Positions 1 through 10,072 of a DNA stretch of 64,000 bases are shown piece by piece. The notes under the pieces were generated by a model that was not told the DNA's origin, searched no databases, and was given only the letters and a program-made list of their open reading frames with translations. The translations under genes and the position numbers were made by a program. How positions within the stretch are numbered: position 1 is the stretch's first letter; each line of letters begins with the position of its first letter. This DNA is from an actinobacterium SCGC AAA044-N04 (GTDB taxonomy: Bacteria > Actinomycetota > Actinomycetes > Nanopelagicales > Nanopelagicaceae): contig KB900461.1 of assembly GCA_000378885.1 (NCBI GenBank), positions 62,001 through 126,000 on the forward strand, given 5' to 3'.

Positions 1-1662
<1,662 letters not shown>

Positions 1663-2121
1663 TTAACCGTAGGTATCTCGAGGTCCTCGGGCGTTACGAA
1701 TAACCCGGACCCCTTTTTTCCAGCTGGGGCCTTGGGGGCCGATAAATCGCAGCTTTTGGATCGTGGCACCTGATGAATCATTTTGAATTGTTGCCAACAA
1801 ATTATCTGCAACCAAAGTTAATTGTGTTGCCCACGCAGTTGATGACGTTTGAATTGTTAACGTTGAATCCAAAATTGAAATTGGTGTTGCATGCTGCGCA
1901 ATTTCTGCGCCAACAATGCTTGTCCATGTAATAAAAAGATTGCCTTCTGCTAATCCACTATTCCATTCACGTTCTTCAATCATATTACTGAGTAATTCAC
2001 CAATTAATTCTGGATCTCCCACTTGTCCCACTGTTTTTGTTGGTGCGGGTTTGTTGGGTTTTCTTGTCACACCCGTTTTAAACGTCTTGAAAAGATCAAG
2101 AGCTAAGTCGCGCTTTGTCAT
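1663..2121 (-). CDS. dciA: DciA-type helicase-loading protein (DUF721)
   Basis: A 152-residue DUF721 protein. This family includes DciA, which helps load the replicative helicase DnaB in bacteria lacking DnaC/DnaI-type loaders. The family core (about residues 45-125) starts with a WxxIVGxxIAxHxxP-type segment, seen here as TSIVGAEIAQHATPI, and continues with the 'LTIQTSSTAWATQL' strand-helix typical of DUF721. The N-terminal 40 residues are basic and probably disordered. Its position between recF and gyrB is the standard actinobacterial one. The ATG overlaps the recF stop by one base (TAATG), which implies translational coupling. DciA's role is established in other bacteria; for this protein it is inferred from family and position. 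Confidence 0.88.
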   Translation of the reverse strand: MTKRDLALDLFKTFKTGVTRKPNKPAPTKTVGQVGDPELIGELLSNMIEEREWNSGLAEGNLFITWTSIVGAEIAQHATPISILDSTLTIQTSSTAWATQLTLVADNLLATIQNDSSGATIQKLRFIGPQGPSWKKGVRVIRNARGPRDTYG

Positions 2122-3215
2122 TAACTCTTTCCTTTCTTAACCACACCAGGTGTCACATAAAACTTTTGTGTGAGTAACTCTGCTGGTAAATCACTTTCAA
2201 CTGCAGTAGTAATAATTGTTTGCTCAGCTATTTGGGTTGCAGACATTAGTTGTTTACGGCGAGATGTATCAAGTTCTGCAAAAACATCATCTAAAATAAG
2301 GATGGGTTCTGATCCTTCACTCTTTAAAAGATTAAAAGATCCAATGCGAAGTGAAATGGCCATAGACCATGATTCACCGTGGCTGGCATAACCCTTAGCT
2401 GGAAAATCTCCAATTTGTAAATGTAGATCATCGCGATGTGGGCCGATCAAAGAAACCCCGCGTTCAATCTCTTGATAGGCAACTTCTTCTAATCTCTTTG
2501 TTAAAACTTCAACATTGTTCTCAAAACTATTGGAGACACCTTCACTGCTGCACTTATAGGTAATAGAGGCTGGTTTAACTTCATTTAAGTTTGCATAGTT
2601 TTTTGCTACCCAGGGATTTAAAGCCTCTACTAGCGCAATTCGATCTGCAGTTAACTGAGCGCCAAACTTGATTAACTGTTCATTCCATGGCAGAAGTGCA
2701 CTGGCTGAAGAACGGGTCTTTAATAACGCGTTGCGCTGTTTAACCACTCGCTCATAATCAGCGATAACCCCAGCCATTCGTGGAGTGCGAGTAATAAGCA
2801 GGCGATCAAGGAAATCGCGTCGCCCACCTGGTTCTCCGCGCACTAGATCTAAATCTTCAGGGGAGAAGTAAACAATCTGACATGCTCCCAATATCTCGCG
2901 CTGACTTCTAGTGGGGTTGCCATTAATTCGTGCGCGGTTAGCTTTACTAGCATTAATCTCAAGATCGATATTGAGAGTTCGATCATCGCGCTCAATCTCA
3001 GTTCTAATGATTGCTTGTTGGGCGCCAAGTGAAATTAATGGCACGTTGTTGGCAACACGGTGGGATGAAAGAAAAGCTAAATAAATTAAAGACTCAGCGA
3101 TATTTGTTTTACCGGAGCCGTTATCACCAATAAATGTCGTGACTCCAGGTTGTAGCTCCAACTCCAATGAAGGGTAGGAACGAAAGTTGGTCAGCGCCAA
3201 CTTATTAATGCGCAT
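2121..3215 (-). CDS. recF: DNA replication/repair protein RecF
   Basis: SMC-like ATPase that helps load RecA at gapped DNA during recombinational repair. It is 364 residues, normal for RecF. Walker A is GDNGSGKT at residues 30-37, preceded by the N-terminal LTNFRSY motif. The ABC-type signature (GESWSMAISLRIGSFNLL) and Walker B (PILILDDVFAELD) lie near the C-terminus. It follows dnaN by 16 bp and its stop overlaps the dciA start, so dnaN-recF-dciA look co-transcribed. Confidence 0.96.
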   Translation of the reverse strand: MRINKLALTNFRSYPSLELELQPGVTTFIGDNGSGKTNIAESLIYLAFLSSHRVANNVPLISLGAQQAIIRTEIERDDRTLNIDLEINASKANRARINGNPTRSQREILGACQIVYFSPEDLDLVRGEPGGRRDFLDRLLITRTPRMAGVIADYERVVKQRNALLKTRSSASALLPWNEQLIKFGAQLTADRIALVEALNPWVAKNYANLNEVKPASITYKCSSEGVSNSFENNVEVLTKRLEEVAYQEIERGVSLIGPHRDDLHLQIGDFPAKGYASHGESWSMAISLRIGSFNLLKSEGSEPILILDDVFAELDTSRRKQLMSATQIAEQTIITTAVESDLPAELLTQKFYVTPGVVKKGKS

Positions 3216-3231
3216 TAATGAAACCTATAAA

Positions 3232-4362
3232 TTATGAGGCGTAGCGCATTGGCATTAACAAATAACGATAGTTCTCGACGAGTGCGCCATCTTTATCGCT
3301 CTTGCCCATCAAAATCGCTGGCTTGTTAGCACCTGTAAATGAGATCTGCACATACTTGGTTCCAACAGCACTTAAACCATCAGCTAGAAACACTGGATTA
3401 AAAGCGATTGAGATTGCTTCACCAGTTAACAAGATTTCAATTGCCTCTGTCGCTTGTGCTTCTTCGCCAGCTCCTGCTTCAAGGGAGAGTGTGTTGTTAT
3501 TAAAATCAAGACGGAGTGGAACAGTTTTATCTGTTACAAGTGCCACGCGGCGCACAGAATCTAGAAGTGTTGCAACTTCGATGAGTGCGGTAGATGTTAC
3601 TTCTTGAGGAAGCAGGTGGCGGTATGGAGGGAAAGTTCCATCCAACATACGCGATGTCATTGTCTTTCCATCACCGGCAAACCCAGCTAAACGATCATTG
3701 CTAGATGAGGGTGCAAATGAGATTGAAACAGTTTTGGTTCCAGTTAAAGACTTTGCGGCATCTGCAATGGTGCGGGCGCGAAGCAGGGCACTTGTTGAAA
3801 CATTAGGAGTTGTTGGATCCCATTGAATCTCACGCACAGCTAAGCGATATCTATCAGTTGCTGCCAAAGTTACGGTTTCCTCGTTTATTTCAACGTGAAC
3901 ACCAGTCAAGGTGGGCAATGAATCATCGCGCCCGGCTGCAATAGCAACTTGTGAAACCGCTGTTGCGAAAACATCGCTAGCTAACGTTCCAGTTGTATCT
4001 GGTAGTTCTGGAAGGTTTGGATACTCATCAACTGAAAGTGTTGGCAAAGTAAATTTTGCGCTACCGCTAGTTACTAGAACGCGAGAGCCATCTTGCGCAA
4101 AAGTGATTGGTTTATTTGGTAGGGAGCGTGAAATTTCAGCTAGGAGTTTTCCTGGAACTAAAACTTTGCCGGCTTCTTTTATCTCTGCTTGAAAATGCGA
4201 CTTGCTCGCTGTTTCTAAATCAGAGGCGGAGAGATAAACCTGATCACCTGTTGCATCGATAACTATTCCTAGAAGCTCTGTTTTGATCGGTCTAGTTGAA
4301 AGGGAGCGGGAAACCCAATTCACACCATCAACTAACGCTGACTGCTCGACGATGAACTTCAT
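3232..4362 (-). CDS. dnaN: DNA polymerase III beta subunit (sliding clamp)
   Basis: Ring-shaped processivity clamp that tethers DNA polymerase III to the template. The ATG at 4362 (MKFIVEQSALVD, 376 aa) is preferred over the TTG at 4374, which adds only four residues, because clamps conventionally begin MKF. Three repeated clamp domains are visible: about 1-120, 125-250 and 255-376. Conserved pieces include SRSLSTRPIKTELLGI near the N-terminus, the 'AAGRDDSLPTLTGV' start of domain 2, and the C-terminal YRYLLMPMR. The gene follows the dnaA-dnaN intergenic part of the origin. Confidence 0.96.
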   Translation of the reverse strand: MKFIVEQSALVDGVNWVSRSLSTRPIKTELLGIVIDATGDQVYLSASDLETASKSHFQAEIKEAGKVLVPGKLLAEISRSLPNKPITFAQDGSRVLVTSGSAKFTLPTLSVDEYPNLPELPDTTGTLASDVFATAVSQVAIAAGRDDSLPTLTGVHVEINEETVTLAATDRYRLAVREIQWDPTTPNVSTSALLRARTIADAAKSLTGTKTVSISFAPSSSNDRLAGFAGDGKTMTSRMLDGTFPPYRHLLPQEVTSTALIEVATLLDSVRRVALVTDKTVPLRLDFNNNTLSLEAGAGEEAQATEAIEILLTGEAISIAFNPVFLADGLSAVGTKYVQISFTGANKPAILMGKSDKDGALVENYRYLLMPMRYAS

Positions 4363-4374
4363 GCTCTGCCCCAA

Positions 4375-4679
4375 TTCAGTGAAAGGTTCGTTTCACATCT
4401 AGATTTATATATATAAAGGTAGTCGTAGTAACCAGGCAGCTTTCGTGTGGATAGAGATGAAAAGCCCAGTTCAGTGCGGTGTTTCAACTCCCAGAACATG
4501 TGAATAAGGCGGGAAAAGGTGTGCACAACAAACATGGTTACACCCTTCCCCTTCCTACTCTTCACAGCAACCTCTTTGGCCTATCCACATAAAAGCTAGA
4601 GATCTCCACAGTTGTCCACAACTTATCCCCAATTGGGGGTAAGTTGTGTCAAAGCGGACATTTCACACTTTTGGTGCGT
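4375..4679. other. oriC: oriC, dnaA-dnaN intergenic part
   Basis: A 305-bp non-coding gap with origin hallmarks. DnaA-box-like 9-mers: TGTGGATAG at 4446-4454 (reverse CTATCCACA), TGTGCACAA at 4520-4528, CTATCCACA at 4581-4589, TTGTCCACA at 4612-4620 (the form common in Actinobacteria) and TTATCCCCA at 4623-4631. An AT-only palindromic stretch at 4403-4417 (TTTATATATATAAA core) is a good candidate for the unwinding element; it also lies where a dnaN promoter would be. The short reading frame across part of this gap resembles no family and is not considered coding. Confidence 0.85.
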
Positions 4680-6077
4680 TTACCTCGCTTGTTGCTTAAT
4701 TCTGGTGGTGAGTTCGTTGACCTGGTTATAGATCGAACGACGCTCAGCCATCAGTTGACGGATTTTGCGGTCGGCGTGCATAACCGTGGTGTGATCACGC
4801 CCGCCGAATGTTTGGCCGATTTTTGGAAGCGAGAGTTCGGTTAACTCGCGGCAGAGATACATCGCAATCTGACGGGCGTTTACTAACACCCGAGAGCGAG
4901 ATGTTCCACAAAGATCATCGATAGTAAGTGAGAAATAAGCAGCGGTCTGAGCCATGATCGTGGCGCCAGTTATCTCCGGGTTGTTCTCATTAGGAATTAA
5001 GTCCTTTAAAACAATTTCAGCAAGAGAAAGATCAACACTCTGGCGATTTAAAGATGCGAAAGCTGTAACACGAATGAGTGCACCTTCAAGCTCGCGGATG
5101 TTTGTTGAAATCTTGCTAGCGATGTATTCCAACACATCATCAGGTGCGTTCAACTTATCTTGCGCAGCTTTCTTGCGAAGAATTGCAATACGAGTTTCTA
5201 ACTCAGGAGGTTGAATATCTGTAATCAAACCCCACTCGAAACGAGAACGCAGGCGATCTTCCAAAGTTGTTAACTGCTTGGGTGGTCGATCACTTGAGAT
5301 AACAATCTGTTTGTTAGCGTTATATAAAGTGTTGAAAGTGTGGAAGAACTCTTCCTGTGTTCTTTCCTTGTTTTCTAAAAATTGGATGTCATCGACAAGT
5401 AGAACATCAAGATCGCGGTAGCGTCGCTGGAAAGCAGTTGCCTTGTCATCGCGAATTGAGTTAATAAAATCATTAGTGAACTCTTCAGATGAAACATAAC
5501 GAACGCGAACGCTGCCGTAGAGCTCTTTGGCATAGGCGCCAATAGCGTGTAATAAGTGGGTTTTTCCAAGGCCTGACTCACCATAAATAAATAATGGGTT
5601 GTATGCCTTAGCTGGTGCTTCAGCAACTGCCACAGCTGCAGCATGTGCAAAACGATTTGATGCACCAATAACGAAGGTTTCAAAGATGTAGCGAGAGTTA
5701 AGTTGTGAAACCTCTGCAATTTTCGATGGGGCTTCTTCGCGACCCGTTCCAACCTTGGGTGCAACGAATTCAATATCAACTTCTGGAGTTTGTGGTTCAG
5801 CAGATTCCAAAGATTCATCAACGGTCACAGCAATACTGGCCTTATCACCAAGCTCGCGAGTTAAAACATCACAGACAACTGTGCGCAGACGGCTCTCTAA
5901 AACATCTTTTGCAAAAAGATTTGGGGCAGCAACCAACAAAGTTGTTTGATCGTTGTTATGAAGTAGACCTAAAGGCTTTGTAAGTTGTAAAAATGCTCGA
6001 TGTTGAGGCGCATCAACGGCAACCTCTTCAATAACGCGATCCCAGAGAGTCGTTAACTCAATCTCTTTAACGGCCAT
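4680..6077 (-). CDS. dnaA: Chromosomal replication initiator protein DnaA
   Basis: AAA+ initiator that binds DnaA boxes and melts oriC. It is 465 residues: domain I (1-80), an acidic linker (85-120), the AAA+ domain with P-loop GESGLGKT (166-173) and Walker [12 protein letters not shown], and the C-terminal DNA-binding domain with the signature [15 protein letters not shown]. The ATG follows a purine-rich GAGAGGGG. The gene is flanked on both sides by DnaA-box-rich non-coding DNA, suggesting the usual autoregulation; regulation is inferred, the boxes are seen. Confidence 0.98.
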   Translation of the reverse strand: MAVKEIELTTLWDRVIEEVAVDAPQHRAFLQLTKPLGLLHNNDQTTLLVAAPNLFAKDVLESRLRTVVCDVLTRELGDKASIAVTVDESLESAEPQTPEVDIEFVAPKVGTGREEAPSKIAEVSQLNSRYIFETFVIGASNRFAHAAAVAVAEAPAKAYNPLFIYGESGLGKTHLLHAIGAYAKELYGSVRVRYVSSEEFTNDFINSIRDDKATAFQRRYRDLDVLLVDDIQFLENKERTQEEFFHTFNTLYNANKQIVISSDRPPKQLTTLEDRLRSRFEWGLITDIQPPELETRIAILRKKAAQDKLNAPDDVLEYIASKISTNIRELEGALIRVTAFASLNRQSVDLSLAEIVLKDLIPNENNPEITGATIMAQTAAYFSLTIDDLCGTSRSRVLVNARQIAMYLCRELTELSLPKIGQTFGGRDHTTVMHADRKIRQLMAERRSIYNQVNELTTRIKQQAR

Positions 6078-6353
6078 TTCGGCCCCTCTCTGATATCCAC
6101 AGGGTTATCCACAGCCTGTGGTCTAAACCCCAGGTTGAGCCCTTATAAGACCCCCAAAAGCTATAAACCTGTGAAGGAGGGCGTAAAAGTAGAGCGGATT
6201 GGGAAAAAAAGCAACTGGTTATCCACAGAAATCTATATATAGGCTGAGCGTGGATCTGAGTTTGACCGGCTTATCCCCAGACCTCTACCGTTACCTCCTT
6301 GCTTCCCCCGTATTTCTGGCCCGCAGTAGATTTTAATTATTTAGGAGTTTCAC
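6078..6353. other. dnaA-rpmH intergenic region: second DnaA-box cluster
   Basis: A 276-bp divergent gap. Boxes on the plus strand: ATATCCACA 6093-6101, TTATCCACA 6105-6113 (perfect consensus), TTATCCACA 6219-6227 (perfect consensus) and TTATCCCCA 6271-6279, with an AT tract (ATCTATATATAG) at about 6230-6241. The gap must also carry the divergent dnaA and rpmH promoters. TTGACC (6262-6267) and TACCGT (6286-6291), 18 bp apart, form a possible rpmH promoter whose spacer contains the last DnaA box. Both perfect boxes of the origin region are in this gap rather than between dnaA and dnaN. Confidence 0.75.
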
Positions 6354-6491
6354 ATGACAAAGCGCACCTTCCAACCTAATACCCGTCGTCGTGCCAAAAA
6401 GCATGGTTTCCGTGCCCGTATGGCCACACGTGCAGGCCGCGCTGTTCTTGCAGCTCGTCGTGCAAAAGGCCGCGCGCGTCTTTCTGCTTAA
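6354..6491 (+). CDS. rpmH: 50S ribosomal protein L34
   Basis: A 45-residue, strongly basic ribosomal protein. It starts [20 protein letters not shown] and ends in [10 protein letters not shown], the universal L34 pattern. TTAGGAG eight bases before the ATG is a good Shine-Dalgarno. It opens the rightward rpmH-rnpA-yidD-yidC-jag-rsmG run next to the origin, as in nearly all bacteria. Confidence 0.98.
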   Translation: MTKRTFQPNTRRRAKKHGFRARMATRAGRAVLAARRAKGRARLSA

Positions 6492-6512
6492 AGACTTTCA
6501 AGGAAAACTCCT

Positions 6513-6866
6513 GTGCTTGCCAAAAGCGCACGTTTAACTGAGAGCGGGGATTTCGCCCGCGCAACAAAGAGTGGAATCCGATACTCATCTACCAACTTTG
6601 TCGGCTACCTATATATGAGCGAACTGGATCAATGCGCCCGCGCCGGATTAATTATTAGCAAAGCCGTCGGCAGCTCAGTTGCCCGCCACCGTTTAGCTCG
6701 AAAAATTCGCCACTGCATTTTCGATAACTATGCATCCTTGCCAACCGGATCCCTATTAGTAATCCGAGGACTCAATAACTCAGCCGAGGCTGATTGCAAA
6801 TCAGAGATTGCAACTGTTGTTGCCCAACTTGTTCGTAAATCTAAAGATCGCGCAGGCGCAAAATGA
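6513..6866 (+). CDS. rnpA: Ribonuclease P protein component
   Basis: Protein cofactor of RNase P, which matures the 5' ends of tRNAs. It is 117 residues with a GTG start ([18 protein letters not shown]), preceded by AAGGA at 6499-6503. The family motif is seen as [18 protein letters not shown] (normally K.RN..KR..RE). The usual Arg-Asn pair reads Ala-Arg-His here, a mild divergence. Its stop overlaps the yidD start by four bases (ATGA). Confidence 0.94.
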   Translation: MLAKSARLTESGDFARATKSGIRYSSTNFVGYLYMSELDQCARAGLIISKAVGSSVARHRLARKIRHCIFDNYASLPTGSLLVIRGLNNSAEADCKSEIATVVAQLVRKSKDRAGAK

Positions 6867-7090
6867 GAACCCTGCTCACCGCGCCCATCAAGTTTTATCA
6901 AAAATGGATTTCACCATCGCTGGCACCACGGTGCAAGTACTACCCATCATGTTCAAGCTATGCGGTCAGCGCAATTGAAACATATGGCTTAAAAGGAGTT
7001 GCAATGAGCGCTTGGCGTTTAGTGCGCTGTAACCCATGGTCACATGGCGGCGTTGATTATGTTATTTCACAAGAGAAAGTTGGAGTTTGA
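6863..7090 (+). CDS. yidD: Membrane protein insertion efficiency factor YidD
   Basis: Small (75 aa) membrane-associated factor that supports YidC-dependent insertion. It shows the family signature: [26 protein letters not shown] followed by [21 protein letters not shown], with the conserved Cys residues. It overlaps rnpA by ATGA and is three bases from yidC, so it is translated as part of the rnpA-yidD-yidC set. Confidence 0.96.
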   Translation: MRTLLTAPIKFYQKWISPSLAPRCKYYPSCSSYAVSAIETYGLKGVAMSAWRLVRCNPWSHGGVDYVISQEKVGV

Positions 7091-7093
7091 TCT

Positions 7094-7993
7094 ATGGGAT
7101 CTATCCTAAACCCCTTATATATCGCTGTTTCTTGGGTGATTATAACAATCCACAAATTACTCTCTCCAATTTTTGGAAAAGACAGCGGTGTGGCATGGTC
7201 GCTATCAATCGTTGGTCTCGTAATCATTATTCGTATTATCTTGGTCCCGCTTTTTGTTAAGCAGATTAAGAGCCAGCGCGCTTTAACCGCCCTTCAACCA
7301 CACATGAAGGAGATTCAAAAGAAGTACAAAGATGATCGCCAAAAACAATCAGAAGAGATGATGAAGCTCTATAAAGAGCACAAAACAAATCCTCTAGCTT
7401 CTTGTTTTCCAATACTTGCCCAAGCACCAATCTTCTTTGCACTTTTCACTGTTCTAAACGGAATTGGTAAAAACCCTCCAGTTAAGCACGGTGTGTTAAC
7501 TCAGGACGATGTTGTTAGTGCAGCTAACGCTAAATTCTTCGGTGCACCCATTTCAGATACTTTCCTTGGAACTAATATCACCACAGTTAAAATAGTTACT
7601 GTTTGCTTGATTGCATTGATGTCACTTACAACTTTCACAACACAGCGTCAGTTGATGACAAAGGGAATGCCAAAGATGGATTCCAGCAACAACATGATGT
7701 TGCAACAACAAAAAATTATGTTGTATGCATTCCCATTAATATTTGCAATCTCAGGTGTTAATTTCCCAATTGGTGTTTTAATTTATTGGTCAACAACAAA
7801 TCTTTGGACATGGGGACAACAGTTCTATGTCATTAAAAGAAACCCAACACCAGGATCTCCTGCATATGAAGAGCTACAGCGAAAGCGTGCCCATAAGAGC
7901 GGGGAAGTAGCACCTGGAACAGATGTGGCCCCAACGGAAGAAGAAGTTAAAGGGCAACGAAACCAACCAAAGAAGAAGAAAAAGAAGAAATAG
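7094..7993 (+). CDS. yidC: Membrane protein insertase YidC/Oxa1
   Basis: Integral membrane insertase and chaperone for inner-membrane proteins. It is 299 residues. The Oxa1 core begins at the segment near residue 30-60 (VAWSLSIVGLVIIIRIILVPLFVKQIKSQRAL), followed by the charged cytoplasmic loop with 'MKEIQKKYKDDRQKQSEEMMKLYKEH'. Further membrane spans lie near 110-125, 165-180 and 215-245. As in Gram-positives there is no large N-terminal periplasmic domain. The C-terminus is a lysine-rich tail (KKKKKKK) that probably contacts ribosomes, as known for related YidC proteins. Confidence 0.96.
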   Translation: MGSILNPLYIAVSWVIITIHKLLSPIFGKDSGVAWSLSIVGLVIIIRIILVPLFVKQIKSQRALTALQPHMKEIQKKYKDDRQKQSEEMMKLYKEHKTNPLASCFPILAQAPIFFALFTVLNGIGKNPPVKHGVLTQDDVVSAANAKFFGAPISDTFLGTNITTVKIVTVCLIALMSLTTFTTQRQLMTKGMPKMDSSNNMMLQQQKIMLYAFPLIFAISGVNFPIGVLIYWSTTNLWTWGQQFYVIKRNPTPGSPAYEELQRKRAHKSGEVAPGTDVAPTEEEVKGQRNQPKKKKKKK

Positions 7994-8047
7994 GACAAAT
8001 CAGTACAAATAGTATTAATTCACTACAAACCCGACTGGGAGAGCGTT

Positions 8048-8572
8048 ATGGCAAAGGCAAAGGCAAAAGTTGTTGAAAAGGTAGAAGAAGTTGCAGAGAC
8101 AAAGCCTGTAAAAGGTGTGGCAAAACTGGAGGAAGAGGGCGATATCGCCGCTGACTACCTAGAGGCCTTGCTCGACATCGCAGATCTAGATGGCGACATC
8201 GATATTGACGTTGAAAACGACCGTGCGTCACTGGCCATCGTTGGCGGAAAGCTCAACCACCTAGTTGGCCGTGAGGGTGAAGTCCTAGATGCCATTCAAG
8301 AGCTGACCCGCCTAGCAGTTCAGACTGCAACTGGAGATCGCTCACGCCTAATGCTTGATATTGATAACTTTCGTGCCAATCGCCGCACAGAGCTAACAAA
8401 GCTAGCCAACGAGATGGCTGAAGAGGCCAAATCAACCGGCAACTCCATCAAACTGGCTCCAATGAACGCCTTTGAGCGCAAAATCATCCACGACACAATC
8501 CAAGAGCTAGGCCTAAGTAGCGAATCTGATGGGGAAGACCCAAATCGCTACGTCGTCATCTATCCAGCCTAA
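8048..8572 (+). CDS. jag: RNA-binding protein Jag/KhpB (KH + R3H)
   Basis: A 174-residue RNA-binding protein of the Jag/KhpB family, which pairs with KhpA in other Gram-positives to influence cell-wall synthesis and division. A KH-like domain (about 35-115) contains VGREGEVLDAIQELTRLAV. An R3H domain (about 120-174) shows the pattern APMNAFERKIIHDTIQ...SDGEDPNRYVVIYP. The first 30 residues are a Lys/Val/Glu/Ala-rich low-complexity segment instead of a Jag-N domain. The stop codon directly abuts the rsmG ATG. Confidence 0.92.
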   Translation: MAKAKAKVVEKVEEVAETKPVKGVAKLEEEGDIAADYLEALLDIADLDGDIDIDVENDRASLAIVGGKLNHLVGREGEVLDAIQELTRLAVQTATGDRSRLMLDIDNFRANRRTELTKLANEMAEEAKSTGNSIKLAPMNAFERKIIHDTIQELGLSSESDGEDPNRYVVIYPA

Positions 8573-9151
8573 ATGCAGGTTTCACGTGAAACCCTGATCG
8601 AGCGATATTTCCCTGATATCGATCGGGTTCACGCCTACGCCGCTTTCCTTGAAAGCGCTGGAATTGAGCGTGGATTAATCGGTCCACGCGAAGCTGACAA
8701 GATCTGGGATCGCCACATCTTTAACTGTCTGCCAGTCACCTCCCTTTTAAAAGAGGGCTCCATCGTCTTTGATATCGGCTCAGGGGCAGGTCTGCCTGGA
8801 ATCGTTATCGCCCTAGCCCGTCCAGATCTTAAAGTGACCCTCATTGAGCCCCTTGAGCGCAGAGTTGAGTTTCTCAAGGAGGCCGTGGCTGGTTTAGATA
8901 TTGAGGTTATCCGTGGCCAGGCCCAGGATGTGCGCACAACTGCCCACTATGTAACAGCCAGGGCAGTCGCCCCTCTTGAGAAGTTGAAGAAAATGAGCTG
9001 GCACCTTTTAAAAACCAATGGCTCCCTTATGGCCATTAAGGGTAAATCTGCCGAGGAAGAGATGAAATCCGTACCAAAAGCTATGCTCCACGAGGTAAAT
9101 CTTGACGGCATTGAGCTTGGACGCATAGTAGAAGTGCGCAAAGGTGCTTAA
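8573..9151 (+). CDS. rsmG: 16S rRNA (guanine-527-N7)-methyltransferase RsmG
   Basis: SAM-dependent methylase (formerly GidB) that makes m7G527 in 16S rRNA; loss gives low-level streptomycin resistance in other bacteria. It is 192 residues. The SAM motif I is IVFDIGSGAGLPGIVIAL (about 62-79), with the acidic IEPLERRVEFL following and the ARAVAPLEKL motif near residue 130. The ATG starts immediately after the jag stop with no Shine-Dalgarno, so translation is probably coupled. Codons 2-7 encode a parS-like palindrome. Confidence 0.95.
   Translation: MQVSRETLIERYFPDIDRVHAYAAFLESAGIERGLIGPREADKIWDRHIFNCLPVTSLLKEGSIVFDIGSGAGLPGIVIALARPDLKVTLIEPLERRVEFLKEAVAGLDIEVIRGQAQDVRTTAHYVTARAVAPLEKLKKMSWHLLKTNGSLMAIKGKSAEEEMKSVPKAMLHEVNLDGIELGRIVEVRKGA
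8578..8593. promoter_or_regulatory. parS-like ParB binding site 1
   Basis: GGTTTCACGTGAAACC is a perfect 16-bp palindrome that matches the bacterial parS consensus TGTTTCACGTGAAACA at 14 of 16 positions; only the two outermost bases differ. It lies within the first codons of rsmG, about 1.5 kb upstream of parB. Confidence 0.85.
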
Positions 9152-9160
9152 CTAGCCCAC

Positions 9161-10072
9161 GTGACTGATTCACGTGAAACAAAGAAGGTTATTGGCGTTC
9201 GCCGCCTCAAAGAGGCGATGGCAAAACCAACCTCTCTTCGAATCATCACGGTAGCCAATCAAAAGGGTGGGGTCGGCAAAACCACCACCACAGTCAACCT
9301 AGCTGCAGCCCTTTCTATGGGTGGCCTGCGAGTGGCAGTTATTGATCTCGATCCTCAAGGAAATGCCTCAACCGCCCTGGGGGTAGAGCACCTAGAAAAC
9401 GCCGGAATTTATGAAGTTCTCATGGGCGATTTAACAATGTCGCAAGCAATACAAAAAGTTAAAGGTTTTCCTTCACTTGAATGTGTTTCATCAAATACTT
9501 CACTTGCACAAGCAGAGATTGAATTAGTTCCAATGGTTGCACGTGAGATGCGATTAAAGGATGTCATTGATGAATTAGCAACACAACGCATTGCAGCTGG
9601 AGAGCCACTTGATTATATTTTTATTGATTGTCCACCATCACTTGGTTTATTAACAATTAACGCGCTAACTGCTGCAAAAGAAATGTTAATTCCCATTCAA
9701 TGTGAATACTATGCATTAGAAGGTTTATCACAACTATTAAAAACATATGAATTAGTTAAAAAGCGCTTGAACTCATCACTCAAGCTTTCAACATTTGTTT
9801 TAACAATGTTTGATGGTCGCACACGACTTGCTAATGATGTTGCTGATGAAATTCGAAAACACTATCCAAATGAATTAATTGACATTCCCATTCCACGTGC
9901 TGTGCGAGTATCAGAGGCACCAGGATTTAATCAAACAGTTATGACTTATGACGCATCATCACCAGGTGCTATTGCTTATATGTCAGTAGCTCGCGAACTA
10001 GCTGAGCGAGGAAAACCTTTTGATTCAAATGTTGTTTCAATTAATTACAAGCGCGAAGGTGAGATTGCATAA
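9161..10072 (+). CDS. parA: Chromosome partitioning ATPase ParA
   Basis: Walker-type ATPase that moves ParB-parS complexes to segregate origins. It is 303 residues. The deviant Walker A KGGVGKTTTTVNLAAAL carries the signature lysine, Walker B is YIFIDCPPSLGLLTINAL, and the Walker A' region is VAVIDLDPQGNAS. The GTG at 9161 gives an N-terminal extension of about 20 residues, common in actinobacterial ParA. An ATG at 9218 (MAKPTSLRIITVANQ) is an alternative because neither start has a clear Shine-Dalgarno. The second parS-like site overlaps the extension. The stop overlaps the parB start by one base. Confidence 0.96.
   Translation: MTDSRETKKVIGVRRLKEAMAKPTSLRIITVANQKGGVGKTTTTVNLAAALSMGGLRVAVIDLDPQGNASTALGVEHLENAGIYEVLMGDLTMSQAIQKVKGFPSLECVSSNTSLAQAEIELVPMVAREMRLKDVIDELATQRIAAGEPLDYIFIDCPPSLGLLTINALTAAKEMLIPIQCEYYALEGLSQLLKTYELVKKRLNSSLKLSTFVLTMFDGRTRLANDVADEIRKHYPNELIDIPIPRAVRVSEAPGFNQTVMTYDASSPGAIAYMSVARELAERGKPFDSNVVSINYKREGEIA
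9166..9181. promoter_or_regulatory. parS-like ParB binding site 2
   Basis: TGATTCACGTGAAACA matches the parS consensus TGTTTCACGTGAAACA at 15 of 16 positions. It overlaps codons 2-7 of parA if the GTG at 9161 is the start. With site 1 it forms a pair 588 bp apart, close to the parAB genes, as expected for an origin-proximal centromere. Confidence 0.88.

Noticed and set aside
4359..4565. 68-codon minus-strand frame in the origin gap
   Set aside because: It has no recognisable features and overlaps DnaA boxes and the AT-rich palindrome.
5375..5821. 148-codon minus-strand frame inside dnaA
   Set aside because: Out-of-frame shadow of the certain dnaA gene.
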